NCBI GenBank assembly: GCA_019565575.1
Contig: CP067379.1
Coordinates: 2,418,001 to 2,482,000 of the forward strand
Source of the DNA: Flavobacterium covae
GTDB taxonomy: Bacteria > Bacteroidota > Bacteroidia > Flavobacteriales > Flavobacteriaceae
DNA: 64,000 nucleotides
Direction: 5' to 3'
Shown here: positions 48,961 through 58,196 of the stretch, piece after piece
Position numbering within the stretch: the first letter of the stretch is position 1
How the letters are laid out: each line of letters starts with the position of its first letter
Notes under the pieces: model-generated
What the model saw: only the letters and a program-made list of their open reading frames with translations
Database searches by the model: none
What the model was told of the DNA's origin: nothing
Translations under genes and position numbers: made by a program

Positions 48961-49245
48961 ATGAGAGATATTTTGTTAGACGATAATGGAGATTTAAGAA
49001 TCGAAAACGGAGACTTTGTAATGGGTGATTGCCAGGAACAAAACGTAAAACTGTTGTTTGCAAGCTCACCTGCAGAATGGAAGGAACATCTGGAAGCTGG
49101 TATCGCTTTTAACAGAACAAAAAACGGAGTAATTGACCGATTCATGGACAGAACCATACGCGTACAATTTGATGCGGACGGATTTAAAGTGAATCATTTG
49201 AAAATAGAACAAACAGGCGTAACAATTGACGGGAATTATGAATAA
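48961..49245 (+). CDS. Baseplate wedge protein, gp46/gp25-like
   Basis: 94 residues, MRDILLDDNGDLRIENGDFV and VIDRFMDRTIRVQFDADGFK, fitting Mu gp46 / small GPW-gp25-related wedge proteins. Confidence 0.65.
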   Translation: MRDILLDDNGDLRIENGDFVMGDCQEQNVKLLFASSPAEWKEHLEAGIAFNRTKNGVIDRFMDRTIRVQFDADGFKVNHLKIEQTGVTIDGNYE

Positions 49246-49522
49246 TCAATATACAGTTTACGAAAACCAAACACTTTTTGACATCGCTGCTCATGTTTAT
49301 GGACGAGTTGATGTCGTGGTACAATTGGCACTTGTAAATGGTATTTCCATAACCGAGCGATTGATCCCAGGACAAATAATACTACTGCCAAATTTAGAAA
49401 AGGATTTTGCAACCATCAAGGCATTAAGCGCACGGGAAATCATTCCCGCAACCTTCACAGAAATACAGGTTAGCGCAGCACTGGATTATTTATTACCTAA
49501 TGTGTTCCCAATAAGTTTATAA
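49238..49522 (+). CDS. LysM-like tail protein (gpX type)
   Basis: MNNQYTVYENQTLFDIAAHV, then LALVNGISITERLIPGQIIL, a LysM repeat that in tail protein X links hub and tube. An ATG at 49226 is in frame, but 49238 keeps the usual start and an 8-base overlap with the previous gene. Confidence 0.7.
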   Translation: MNNQYTVYENQTLFDIAAHVYGRVDVVVQLALVNGISITERLIPGQIILLPNLEKDFATIKALSAREIIPATFTEIQVSAALDYLLPNVFPISL

Positions 49523-49523
49523 T

Positions 49524-50426
49524 ATGGCTAAAGATACTAACGAAATACAAAAAATAATTTTAGACCAAAAGGCAACCGCCTCGGAGCTGTCTCCGCTTCA
49601 AGTGCTAACACCAGATGAACAATCGTTGTTTGATTTAAACAACACCAGTAAAATGTCCATTTGGAGACTATGGGTGTTCGTGTTTGCTTCGGTTATGTCT
49701 ATTGAGGAACAACTTTGGGACGCCTTCAAAATCGAGATTGAAAAGATTATTGCCGCTTCAAGAGTTCACACCCGTTTGTGGTACCGCGATAAGGCGTTGA
49801 ATTATCTTCACGGGTTGCAATTAGGGGAAACGGACGTTTACGACACAACCGGATTAAGCGATGACGATATTAAGAACCGTAGAATAATTGCCAACGCTGC
49901 ACCGGTTAAAATGGTTATTAACGGTTATGGTGTTTTGCGAATGAAGGTAGTAAGAATGGTTGGTAATGAATTAGCCCCATTGACACCAGAACAATTAACC
50001 GCCTTTTCCGCTTATATGAATTTGGTGAGTGATGCAGGAACTACCATAATTCCGAGTACGGGACCCGCCGATTTATTAAAGTTGAAAATGGATGTGTATT
50101 ATGATGCCCTGGTGTTGAATCCAAACGGTGAGCGCTTGGATGGTTCAGACACAGAACCGGTGCAAAACGCAATCCGAAACTATCTAAAGAGTATCAAATT
50201 TAACGGCTCTTTAATCCTAGACAGTTTGACCACAGAACTTAAAAAAGTACAAGGTGTGGAAATCCCAGTTATCAAAGAAGCTTACAGCAAGTTTGGGACT
50301 TATTCTTACGACGATTTGAATGTGCAAAACGTTGGACTGATTAATGCGATACGTGTTGCCGATGCGGGTTACATGAAACTGGACGAAAATAATTTGTTTA
50401 TCAATTTTATTCCATATACCGAATAA
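49524..50426 (+). CDS. Baseplate J-like protein
   Basis: 300 residues. Position after gp46/LysM genes, SRVHTRLWYRDKALNYLHGL and PAPADLLKLKMDVYYDALVL-like text (GPADLLKLKMDVYYDALV), and a C-terminal domain ending DENNLFINFIPYTE fit Mu gp47 / T4 gp6 wedges. Ends in a TAATG overlap. Confidence 0.65.
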   Translation: MAKDTNEIQKIILDQKATASELSPLQVLTPDEQSLFDLNNTSKMSIWRLWVFVFASVMSIEEQLWDAFKIEIEKIIAASRVHTRLWYRDKALNYLHGLQLGETDVYDTTGLSDDDIKNRRIIANAAPVKMVINGYGVLRMKVVRMVGNELAPLTPEQLTAFSAYMNLVSDAGTTIIPSTGPADLLKLKMDVYYDALVLNPNGERLDGSDTEPVQNAIRNYLKSIKFNGSLILDSLTTELKKVQGVEIPVIKEAYSKFGTYSYDDLNVQNVGLINAIRVADAGYMKLDENNLFINFIPYTE

Positions 50427-50940
50427 TGACAACCATTGTAAACATAAGCTTCAATGCCATGGGCGAAATGCTGATTGCTGTTTTTTGCGAAAAGCAAAAC
50501 AAATAAAATGGTTACAGGCAATTCTTTCACCAATCGTGGTTTTGCATAATGATTTTTTAAGTTTTCGCCTTTCATCGTTGTATAAGGTAAAACATAACAG
50601 TCAGGTAGTCTATTTACAAGCGGTACTCAATGACACCTTTGACCCTATTTTTAGACGGATTAGAATTGCCAATGCGGTAATTAAAGAACCAGTTTGGTTC
50701 TACGAACCACAGGACGACAAACCCGTTTGGTTTTATGAACCACAGGACGACAAACCCGTTTACTTTTTGGAAGAAAGCGAATTTGCGGGCGGGGGTGTTG
50801 ACTTTACGGTTTTAGTTCCACGAGACCTGCAACCTGTGGATAACTCACAATTATCTGCCTTACTTACAAAAATGAAAGCACAAATAGATTATTATAAACT
50901 ATACTCAAAAAATTACGAGATAAAATGGGTAAACATTTAA
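50426..50940 (+). CDS. Baseplate/tail protein, gp48-like (one frameshift as read)
   Basis: MTTIVNISFNAMGEMLIAVF, then, with one T restored in the run near 50481-50486, LRKAKQIKWLQAILSPI to YEIKWVNI, 171 residues. It contains a tandem repeat of PVWFYEPQDDK (50689-50760). By position it may join baseplate and fibre. Confidence 0.5.
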
Positions 50941-51794
50941 TTATTTCATCGACAGGCTTTCCTGGAACAAATAAAACATGGCGATTCGTCCAGGAGTCTT
51001 TTAAAGAACCATTAGGGGCTTTGGCAGTATTTTGCGGGGATAAGGTTATAGTTTCTGGTATGGAAGTTACAACTGTATCCAGTGTAGATATGATTGCAAA
51101 CGGTTTTATTACCTATAATGGGGAAATTATCCCTTTTCTGGGTGGAAATTTAGATAGTATAGTTAGTATTTATGAGACAGTGGATAATGTAGCCTACAAC
51201 GTAGATACCAACAGCGATGGAAATTTGGACGTGTTGCCAGGGTATCGAACCCGATACGCTCAATGTGGCAGCGGTGGTAATATCGGAAGTTTTCCATTTT
51301 CAGATCTAAGTCGTTTGAAAACTGCAAAAGACTTATCAGCCTTTACGTTACCAGCTAATTTAGTTATCGATGCGAACTATGTGCATACGGATAATAATTT
51401 CACTTTATCACTTTTGAATAAATTGAATGGAATTGAGACTGGTGCGGAAGTAAATGTGCAAGCCGATTGGAATGTCGCGAATCCTACAAGTGATGCCTTT
51501 ATAAAAAATAAACCTACCAGATTACTGAACTATTTATATAAAGGAGTTGCAATTTTAGGTGATTTCCCGTCCGCTCTAACAGAAACAACTTATATTAACT
51601 TTCCTGATGTCGGCACAAGTAACTATATGGTTTTAGGGACCATTCACTCTTTTCGGCCGTATGGTGATGCGGCACAAGACTTACTAAGTTGGTTTACCGC
51701 AGGTCATGAGCCAACTAGATTTAGACTCGCCGCTTATGAGCCGTTTGGCGGCGGGCAAAATATTCGATTTGAATACTTAATAATACCATTATAA
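50925..51794 (+). CDS. Tail fibre protein
   Basis: 289 residues. A central stretch, LLNKLNGIETGAEVNVQADW followed by NPTSDAFIKNKP, is a hallmark of phage tail-fibre shafts. The C-terminal 90 residues form the probable tip. It overlaps the previous gene by 16 bases. Confidence 0.75.
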   Translation: MGKHLIISSTGFPGTNKTWRFVQESFKEPLGALAVFCGDKVIVSGMEVTTVSSVDMIANGFITYNGEIIPFLGGNLDSIVSIYETVDNVAYNVDTNSDGNLDVLPGYRTRYAQCGSGGNIGSFPFSDLSRLKTAKDLSAFTLPANLVIDANYVHTDNNFTLSLLNKLNGIETGAEVNVQADWNVANPTSDAFIKNKPTRLLNYLYKGVAILGDFPSALTETTYINFPDVGTSNYMVLGTIHSFRPYGDAAQDLLSWFTAGHEPTRFRLAAYEPFGGGQNIRFEYLIIPL

Positions 51795-51796
51795 AT

Positions 51797-52198
51797 ATGA
51801 TGTATTTCAAAGCACAAGAATTAGAAAACAAGCCATTTATACAATGGGAAAGTGTGGCGTTCAGTTTGAAAGAATTACAAGATTTAGGCTTGGAAGGCGA
51901 CCCCTTGGTAATGACCGAGAAGGACATCCCTAATTTTATGTTTGGGGTTTGCCCGTTAAAAATTGAAAATGGGCAGCTTGTTGAAAGAACCTTTCAAGAG
52001 ATGAAAGTTTTTGAAAATGAACATAACACCCCGTCATTAGCTTCTATAGAAAAAGAAGTTGGAGAGCTGATATTGAAAATTGAGGCTTATAATAAGCTCG
52101 GGGAAGATATATTGCCATTAAATACGAAGTTGAATGAGTTAATAATAACATATCAATTTATAAAAAATAAAGAATCAATAACACCTTTAAATTTTTAA
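51797..52198 (+). CDS. Fibre-associated protein, 133 aa
   Basis: MMYFKAQELENKPFIQWESV to PLNF, with a helical C-terminus. It lies between two fibre genes, the place of fibre-assembly chaperones. Role inferred. Confidence 0.5.
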   Translation: MMYFKAQELENKPFIQWESVAFSLKELQDLGLEGDPLVMTEKDIPNFMFGVCPLKIENGQLVERTFQEMKVFENEHNTPSLASIEKEVGELILKIEAYNKLGEDILPLNTKLNELIITYQFIKNKESITPLNF

Positions 52199-52200
52199 AC

Positions 52201-52886
52201 ATGGAAGAAATAGAAATTGAACAAATTGAAATCAAAGAAGACAGCGAAGCAAAAATAAAAGCTGTGGCAGGACTGCCAACAAAAATGTATTATTCGCTAA
52301 AGAATTCAATTCTTTAGTAAAAATGATTAAAGAACTATTAAAAAGACCTGCTGGCATCGCTGATGCCCCAGCCGATGGCCAAAAATATGTCAGAAGTAAT
52401 GGCAATTGGCAAGCCGCTTCTACTTCCGAAGAAAAAAAAGTAACCTTTCAGACGGTAATTGACGCGGGGAGACATGTTATCACTGATGGCACTAGCGATG
52501 ATTCTTACTTCTCTTTTAAAAACAATATCAGTGTGTCTCGCCAAAGTAATTTTAGTGTCGGTTATAATGGTCTTATATTTGGCATACCATTCAACAAAGA
52601 AAGTGAGGCGTTTTTCAAGCAAAACGCAACTGCATTACAATTTGGTCGGGGAAACAATTTATTGACTATAGGAGTTGATACACTCAACATCCCGCAAGGA
52701 TCCTATCTTAACGTTGCATTTCCTGCTGCAAGCGGAATAGTTGGGGTTGTCAATACAACAGCTCCTGCCTCGCCAACCGCTAATGGTAGAATGGGTGAAA
52801 TAAGAATTACTAATACACACGTATATCATTGCGTTGCCACGAATACTTGGAGACGAATTGCTTTTGAGGAAACTTGGCACAACTAA
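52201..52886 (+). CDS. Second tail fibre-like protein (one frameshift as read)
   Basis: MEEIEIEQIEIKEDSEAKIK, then, with one A restored near 52280, TANKNVLFAKEFNSLVKM, ADAPADGQKYVRSNGNW, and a beta-rich C-terminus ending WRRIAFEETWHN. About 228 residues. GQxYVRSNGxW is frequent in fibre proteins of Bacteroidota phages. Confidence 0.65.
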
Positions 52887-52903
52887 GTTTATAGGAGGGT
52901 GTT

Positions 52904-52936
52904 ATGAAAAAGTCCTCCGCTTTAAAAAATCTCTGA
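52904..52936 (+). CDS. Possible leader peptide, 10 aa
   Basis: MKKSSALKNL, five bases after an unusually strong GGAGG for this phylum. The codons contain the GTCCTCCG element, so translation would affect the folding downstream. Tentative. Confidence 0.35.
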   Translation: MKKSSALKNL

Positions 52937-52952
52937 CCACTTTTTAAACAAG

Positions 52953-53002
52953 AACCCACAGGCTACGGAGGACATAAGTCTTCTTTAGCTTGTGGGTTTT
53001 TT
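52953..53002 (+). terminator. Terminator within the leader
   Basis: AACCCACA / TGTGGGTT stem with flanking GGCTA / TAGC pairing and a run of six T (52997-53002). Confidence 0.7.
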
Positions 53003-53056
53003 ATGTTTAGTGGTCAGAGGTGCAAATATAATCATCAATCATCAATCATACAACGA

Positions 53057-54147
53057 ATGGAAACATTTAATTACCGATGGGAATTGGCAGATGCTTTATT
53101 TCCTAAAAACAGAGGCAAAGTATTCAGTTGCTTTGCTTGTGGCGGTGGTTCCACCATGGGTTACAAGCTTGCGGGCTTCGATGTTATCGGCATCAATGAA
53201 ATTGACCCACGCATGGCAGAACTTTACCAAAGGAATCACAACCCAAAATATGCTTTTATTGAAGGCATTCAAACATTCAAGAGCCGTACCGACTTACCGC
53301 CCGAACTTTACGAGCTTGACATATTAGACGGCTCACCGCCATGCAGTTCCTTTTCTATGGCTGGCAATCGTGAAAAAGATTGGGGCAAAGAAAAGAAATT
53401 CAAAGAAGGTCAGGCTAAGCAAGTTCTTGATACACTTTTTTTTGACTTTATCGAACTTGCCGAAAATCTACAACCCAAAATCGTAGTAGCCGAAAACGTT
53501 TCGGGAATTTTGAAAGGTAATGCTAGGGATTATGCACGTAAAATTTTAACAGCGTTTGACAAAGCCGGGTATTTGGTTCAGGAATTTAAGCTTGATAGCT
53601 CACAAATGGAAGTTCCACAAAAAGGGAACGTGTTTTCTTTATTGCAGTTCGTAAAGACTTAGCTGAATTACTACCAAAGCCACAGGGGTTACTTTTTTGC
53701 GATTTCCCGCGTTTAAATATGAATTTCGCACGTGAACCCATTCCGTTTGAAAAAATACGCACAGAGGGGCTAAATAATGCTAACTGGACAAACCACGACC
53801 AAGGTATTTGGGAAAAGCGTGTTTATGGTGACCGTACTTATTCCAGTGTATTGGAACGAACCGAAAACAGATCATCCAATTTTAACAGCTCGTTTATTTA
53901 TCCACATAAACCAGTTTGTACGATTGCGAGTTCTGAAGGCTCAAAACTTACTTTGTTCGATGAACCAAGAAGGATGAATTCTATTGAAATGATTTTGTCG
54001 CAGTCGTTTCCGTTAGATTACGACTTCGGAAGCGATAAATGTGCAAAAATTCAATACGTTTTAGGAATGAGCGTACCGCCAATTATGATGGCTCACATTG
54101 CAAATCGAATTTACAACGAATGGCGTACTATTCTTAATGAAGCGTAA
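53057..54147 (+). CDS. C5-cytosine DNA methyltransferase (one frameshift as read)
   Basis: Motif I FACGGGSTMGYKLAGF, motif IV DGSPPCSSFS with the catalytic cysteine, motif VI VVAENVSG and, after restoring one A at 53614-53619, motif VIII QKRERVFFIA. Corrected length 363 residues from the ATG at 53057. Target sequence unknown. No restriction enzyme is adjacent, so it is an orphan modification gene that probably protects phage DNA. It is the first of two methyltransferase genes. Confidence 0.9.
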
Positions 54148-54223
54148 CACTTCAAATACTATGTAAATATAGTAAAAACCAAACATTTAACCAAATAAAA
54201 TATTAAAAAAAACACCTAAAAAA

Positions 54224-55061
54224 GTGAAAAAATATACATCCGCCCCGCTTCCATTTATGGGGCAAAAAAGAAGATTTTTAAATGAGTTTAAAACCGCTTT
54301 AAAAGACTATCCAAAAGACGCTATTTATGTCGATTTATTCGGTGGTAGTGGTTTACTTTCTCATACGGTAAAGGCATTTTATCCCGATGCAAAAGTAATT
54401 TACAATGATTTCGACAATTACCGTGAACGTCTTGACAATATTGACAAAACAAACGCTTTAATTACTGATTTGCGTGTTATCCTGAAAGACTGGCCAAAGG
54501 ATAAACGAATTACTGGTGATGTGCGTGATAAAGTTATCGCTCGAATTGAAGCTGGAAGCAATAGCCGGTTATGTAGATTATATAACTTTGTCAAGTTCTA
54601 TTATGTTTTCAATGAAGTATGCCACATCACTAAAACAGATAAAGACAGGCGGTTTGTATAACTGTATCAGGCAAAATAATTACACTGCTGACGGATATTT
54701 AGACGGTTTGGAAATTGTTCAAAAAGATTATAAGCAATTGTTTGACGAATATAAGAGATGTGGAAACGTTGTCTTTTTAGCTGACCCTCCATACTTGTCG
54801 ACAGAAGCTGGAACTTATAAAAGTTATTGGAAATTGCGTGATTATTTAGATGTCTTACAGGTTTTGGATAACACAAACTATTTTTATTTCACGTCAAATA
54901 AGTCATCGATTATTGAACTTTGTGAGTGGGTGGAAACCAAAACACCGTTAAGTAATCCATTTGCAGGAGCGTCAAAGGTTGAACTAAACGCCCAACTCAA
55001 CAGCACAGCCAGTTATACAGATATTATGTTACACAAACAATGGTGTACGACCATTGCATAA
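54224..55061 (+). CDS. N6-adenine DNA methyltransferase, D12/Dam class (one frameshift as read)
   Basis: APLPFMGQKRRF, then FGGSGLLS (SAM-binding) and ADPPYLSTE (catalytic DPPY) place it in class D12. It starts at GTG. One extra G at 54552-54558 (CTGAAG read as CTGGAAG) breaks the frame; the corrected length is 278 residues. It is the last phage gene, 76 bases after the cytosine enzyme. Dam relatives modify GATC, but the target here is not determined. Confidence 0.88.
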
Positions 55062-55062
55062 A

Positions 55063-55085
55063 AAAAGCCCTGAATAAGGGCTTTT
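55063..55085 (+). terminator. Terminator at the right end of the prophage
   Basis: AAAAGCCCT and AGGGCTTTT form a perfect 9-bp stem with loop GAATA right after the adenine methyltransferase stop. Confidence 0.85.
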
Positions 55086-55132
55086 AAATTGATTTTAAAA
55101 CTATATTTGCGATTATAAAAACACAAAAAAAG

Positions 55133-55145
55133 TGTACATTTTCAA
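55133..55145 (-). repeat. Prophage end site R2
   Basis: TGTACATTTTCAA, same as R1 22 bases further right and inverted relative to L1. Confidence 0.7.
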
Positions 55146-55154
55146 ATGTAAAAG

Positions 55155-55167
55155 TGTACATTTTCAA
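55155..55167 (-). repeat. Prophage end site R1
   Basis: TGTACATTTTCAA, the outermost copy. The following 16 bases (TTTTCGCGATTAAAAT) precede the proposed junction and have no match at the left end. Confidence 0.7.
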
Positions 55168-55183
55168 TTTTCGCGATTAAAAT

Positions 55184-56142
55184 CCAAAAATTTGTAGATA
55201 AACCAAACATAATAATACAAATACCAAAACCAAAAACAGCCCATAATAGTTTTTTACCCGCCTTATGATTAAGATCAAGATGTGTTGCCACTAACATTGT
55301 TATTAATCCGCCTATAGCAGGTGCTGCTCTTAAAATACCAAAACCTTCAGAACCGACTTTTAAAATATCTGTTGCAAAAACTGGTAACAATGCTACTGCA
55401 CCACCAAAAAGAACAGCAAACATATCTAATGATATAGCGTTTAAGATAGTCTTATTATTAAAAACAAAAACCAATCCTTCCTTTAGACTTTCATATATTG
55501 ATTCTGTCTTTTGTGTGTTTAAAACGGGTTTAGGTGTAATTTGGAAAAGAGCAAATAATCCTACTAACACAAACACTAGTACCATACACATAGCCCCAAA
55601 AACACTCATCCAACTTATTAGAAAACCCGCTAATGCAGGACCTATAGTAGCTGAAATTTGCCAAGTGGAACTACTCCAAGCGGCAGCATTTGATTTTTCT
55701 GAATGAGGTACTATTAAACCCAATAAGCTAAACACCGAAGGAAAAATAAAAGCTCGGGCTATACCTCCTAAAAAAACCAATACGTATATACTATAAAGGA
55801 CCTCTTTACCTGTAAAAAAGAGGAATAAAATGGATTGACTAGATTTGTTAAAACAAATGAAAGTACAAATAAAGTAATATAACACCTTATCAACATTTTT
55901 CGCTTTTCATTTTTATCTACTATATGCCCAGCAAATAATGCTAAAGCAATAGCTGGAATTACTTCCATCAAACCTATTAACCCTAATGACCATGGATCTT
56001 GGGTAATCCTATATACTTCCCATTCTATAATTATGAATTGCATAGACCAAGCCAGTACAACTGCTAATCGCATAGCTAAAAACCATCTAAATTCTTCAAT
56101 TCTTAATGATGAATAAGGATCTTTATGTTTTATTTTTGACAC
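55184..56142 (-). pseudogene. MFS transporter, N-terminal part, disrupted by the prophage (one frameshift as read)
   Basis: Starts MSKIKHKDPYSSLRIEEFRW and continues through the first nine or so transmembrane helices to GLSTNFW, where phage DNA begins. One A is missing near 55812-55815. As read the frame runs 14 residues into the phage end before a stop. The C-terminal part is at 19758-20060. The family resembles the EntS/DHA-type drug or siderophore exporters. Confidence 0.85.
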
Positions 56143-56292
56143 TTTATTGTTATTTAATCGTTTTACTTTTTATCAAATTACATCTAGCCAGATGTTTTTA
56201 TACGCAATAGTACAAATAAAGATTCTAAATAGTATTCTTTTAAGAACAATAAGAATAATATAACGAAATTAAGAATACCGTTTTCAAGTGAT

Positions 56293-56511
56293 TTAATGGT
56301 ATAATATTTTTTGTTTTTCAGACAAGTAAATGTTAAAACTAAAAAGCAAATAGATTAAAGGAGAATAGGTTGTTATTTTAAACAAATAATTAGATATGAG
56401 TCCAAACCCTACTATTAAAAGAGTATATGTTAATTGAGGTGAAATTCCAAACTCTTTTAGTTGTCTGTTGAATAACTTAAATTGAAATTTAAAATATACT
56501 ATTTTTATCAT
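56293..56511 (-). CDS. Small membrane protein coupled to recJ, 72 aa
   Basis: ATG overlaps the recJ TGA (ATGA). MIKIVYFKFQFKLFNRQLKE, then one or two transmembrane helices. I recall longer membrane proteins of this type after recJ in flavobacteria, so this may be a truncated remnant; unverified. Confidence 0.5.
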   Translation of the reverse strand: MIKIVYFKFQFKLFNRQLKEFGISPQLTYTLLIVGFGLISNYLFKITTYSPLIYLLFSFNIYLSEKQKILYH

Positions 56512-58196
56512 CTTATATCTCTCAATCTAAGTTGTAGTGAAATGTTTCCATTCCATTCATTTTCTTCAATGGAATATACTGCATCAAATCTTCGTAAATT
56601 AGACGTAAGGATTTGTTTTTTTCCAATACCAAATCCTATCGCGCTATAGCTAGCACTCATATTTTGCTTTACAAAAAGACGGAGGTGTTCTTCGTTTTGA
56701 CCTACTGTTTTGCCATAACCTGTATCATGTATTGATTTTGATATAAAAATAGGGGGCATATTTTCTGGTCCAAAAGGTTCAAATTGTTTTAAAATACGCA
56801 TTAATTTAGGTGTAATATCTTCTAACTGGATTTCTGCATCTATACTGATTTCTGGTGTCAATAAATCAGGATGGATAGATTCTTTTACTGTTTGTTCGAA
56901 TGCTTTTTTGAAAGGAATATAATTTTCTTCTTTTAGTGTCATACCTGCAGCATACATGTGTCCTCCGAATTGTTCTAAATGTTCCGCACAGGATTCAAGG
57001 GCATTATAAATATCAAAATCTTTTACAGAACGAGCAGATGCAGCTAATTTATCGCCACTTTTTGTAAAAACAATAGTTGGACGATAGTAATTTTCTACTA
57101 AACGAGAAGCTACGATTCCTATAACTCCTTTATGCCAGTTTTCTTGATAAACTACGGTAGAAAAACGATTTATTTCTTGGTTTTCTATGATTTGTTCGAG
57201 AGCTTCTTCTGTTATTTGTTTGTCTAGATCTTTTCTATCTGAATTAAAAATTTCAATATCAGCGGCACATTGAGAGGCTTGTAATAAATCAAATTCTGTT
57301 AATAATGATACTGCATAATTTCCATGTTTTATCCTTCCTGCTGCATTTATTCGTGGTGCTATAACAAATACCACATCTGAAATGGTTAGCTGTTTTTTCT
57401 TTAAATTTAATATTAAAGCTTGTATTCCTGGTCTAGGTGACGTATTAATTACTTCTAATCCAAATTTAGCTAAAACTCTGTTTTCTCCCGTTATAGGTAC
57501 TATATCAGCTCCTATAGCCGTAGCTACTAAATCTAAATAAGGAATTAATTCTTGAATTGTTTGATTTCTTTTAGAGGCTAATGCTTGTATTAATTTGAAG
57601 CCTACTCCACAACCACATAATTCCTTATAAGGATAAAAACAATCTTCTCTTTTAGGATCTAATATAGCTACAGCGTCTGGTAAAACAGATCCAGGTCTGT
57701 GATGATCGCAAATAATAAAATCAATTCCTTTTTGAGAAGCATATTTTACATGGTCTACAGATTTAATACCGCAGTCTAAAGCAATAATTAAAGTAAAATC
57801 ATGATCCTCAGCAAAATCAATTCCTTTGAAAGAAACGCCGTATCCTTCTGTATAACGATCAGGAATGTAAGTAGCCACATTAGGATAAAAACTTTTTAAA
57901 TAAGAGGAAACTAAGGATACAGCAGTTGTACCATCTACGTCATAATCACCAAAAACTAAGATATTTTCACGACTTGAAATAGCCTTTTCAATTCTATCTA
58001 CCGCTTTATCCATATCTTTCATGAGATAAGGATCATGCAAATCAGATAAAGATGGTCTAAAAAACTTTTTAGCTTCATCAAATGTCTCTATTCCTCTTTG
58101 TATTAATAGAGTAGAGATTATAAGATCTACTTGAAGAGCATCTTGTAAGGCTTGTATTTTTTCTTGATTTGGCTTAGCTTTTAATGTCCAGCGCAT
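56508..58196 (-). CDS. recJ: Single-strand DNA exonuclease RecJ
   Basis: 5'-3' single-strand exonuclease in recombination and repair. 562 residues in one frame. DHH motifs are VFGDYDVDGTTAVSL, IALDCGIKS and FIICDHHRPG; the DHHA1 domain includes GGHMYAAGMTL. It is intact, without the frameshifts common elsewhere here. Confidence 0.95.
   Translation of the reverse strand: MRWTLKAKPNQEKIQALQDALQVDLIISTLLIQRGIETFDEAKKFFRPSLSDLHDPYLMKDMDKAVDRIEKAISSRENILVFGDYDVDGTTAVSLVSSYLKSFYPNVATYIPDRYTEGYGVSFKGIDFAEDHDFTLIIALDCGIKSVDHVKYASQKGIDFIICDHHRPGSVLPDAVAILDPKREDCFYPYKELCGCGVGFKLIQALASKRNQTIQELIPYLDLVATAIGADIVPITGENRVLAKFGLEVINTSPRPGIQALILNLKKKQLTISDVVFVIAPRINAAGRIKHGNYAVSLLTEFDLLQASQCAADIEIFNSDRKDLDKQITEEALEQIIENQEINRFSTVVYQENWHKGVIGIVASRLVENYYRPTIVFTKSGDKLAASARSVKDFDIYNALESCAEHLEQFGGHMYAAGMTLKEENYIPFKKAFEQTVKESIHPDLLTPEISIDAEIQLEDITPKLMRILKQFEPFGPENMPPIFISKSIHDTGYGKTVGQNEEHLRLFVKQNMSASYSAIGFGIGKKQILTSNLRRFDAVYSIEENEWNGNISLQLRLRDIR

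Larger units (their letters stand above)
52891..53021 (+). promoter_or_regulatory. Leader with competing hairpins (attenuator-like)
   Basis: Contains a strong Shine-Dalgarno GGAGG (52894-52898) before a ten-codon ORF, then GTCCTCCG (52912-52919), which can pair with that GGAGG or with CGGAGGAC (52966-52973). The latter lies within the loop of a terminator formed by AACCCACA (52953-52960) and TGTGGGTT (52991-52998) plus six T. An outer pair CTCTGACCACT (52931-52941) and AGTGGTCAGAG (53009-53019) encloses it. It lies before the methyltransferase genes. Confidence 0.55.
20061..55183. mobile_element. Mu-like transposable prophage
   Basis: 35.1 kb with a MuA-type transposase, a MuB-type ATPase, a leftward repressor at the left end and a full contractile-tail morphogenesis set. 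The left end begins TTGAAAATGTACA; matching sites occur at the right end (55133-55145 and 55155-55167, inverted). The host MFS gene is interrupted exactly here. A CCA flanks both proposed borders (20058-20060 and 55184-55186) and its removal restores the host frame. A three-base duplication would be short for Mu relatives (usually five), so the exact right border is uncertain by about 20 bases. Confidence 0.93.

Noticed and set aside
50925..52886. Diversity-generating retroelement or invertible fibre cassette
   Set aside because: No reverse transcriptase, template repeat or invertase/recombinase is seen near the fibre genes.
2453..54555. Interpretation of CTGGAAG frameshifts as programmed frameshifting
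   Set aside because: The sites lie in unrelated housekeeping and phage genes, lack a slippery heptamer, and always need the same one-base deletion; error is simpler.
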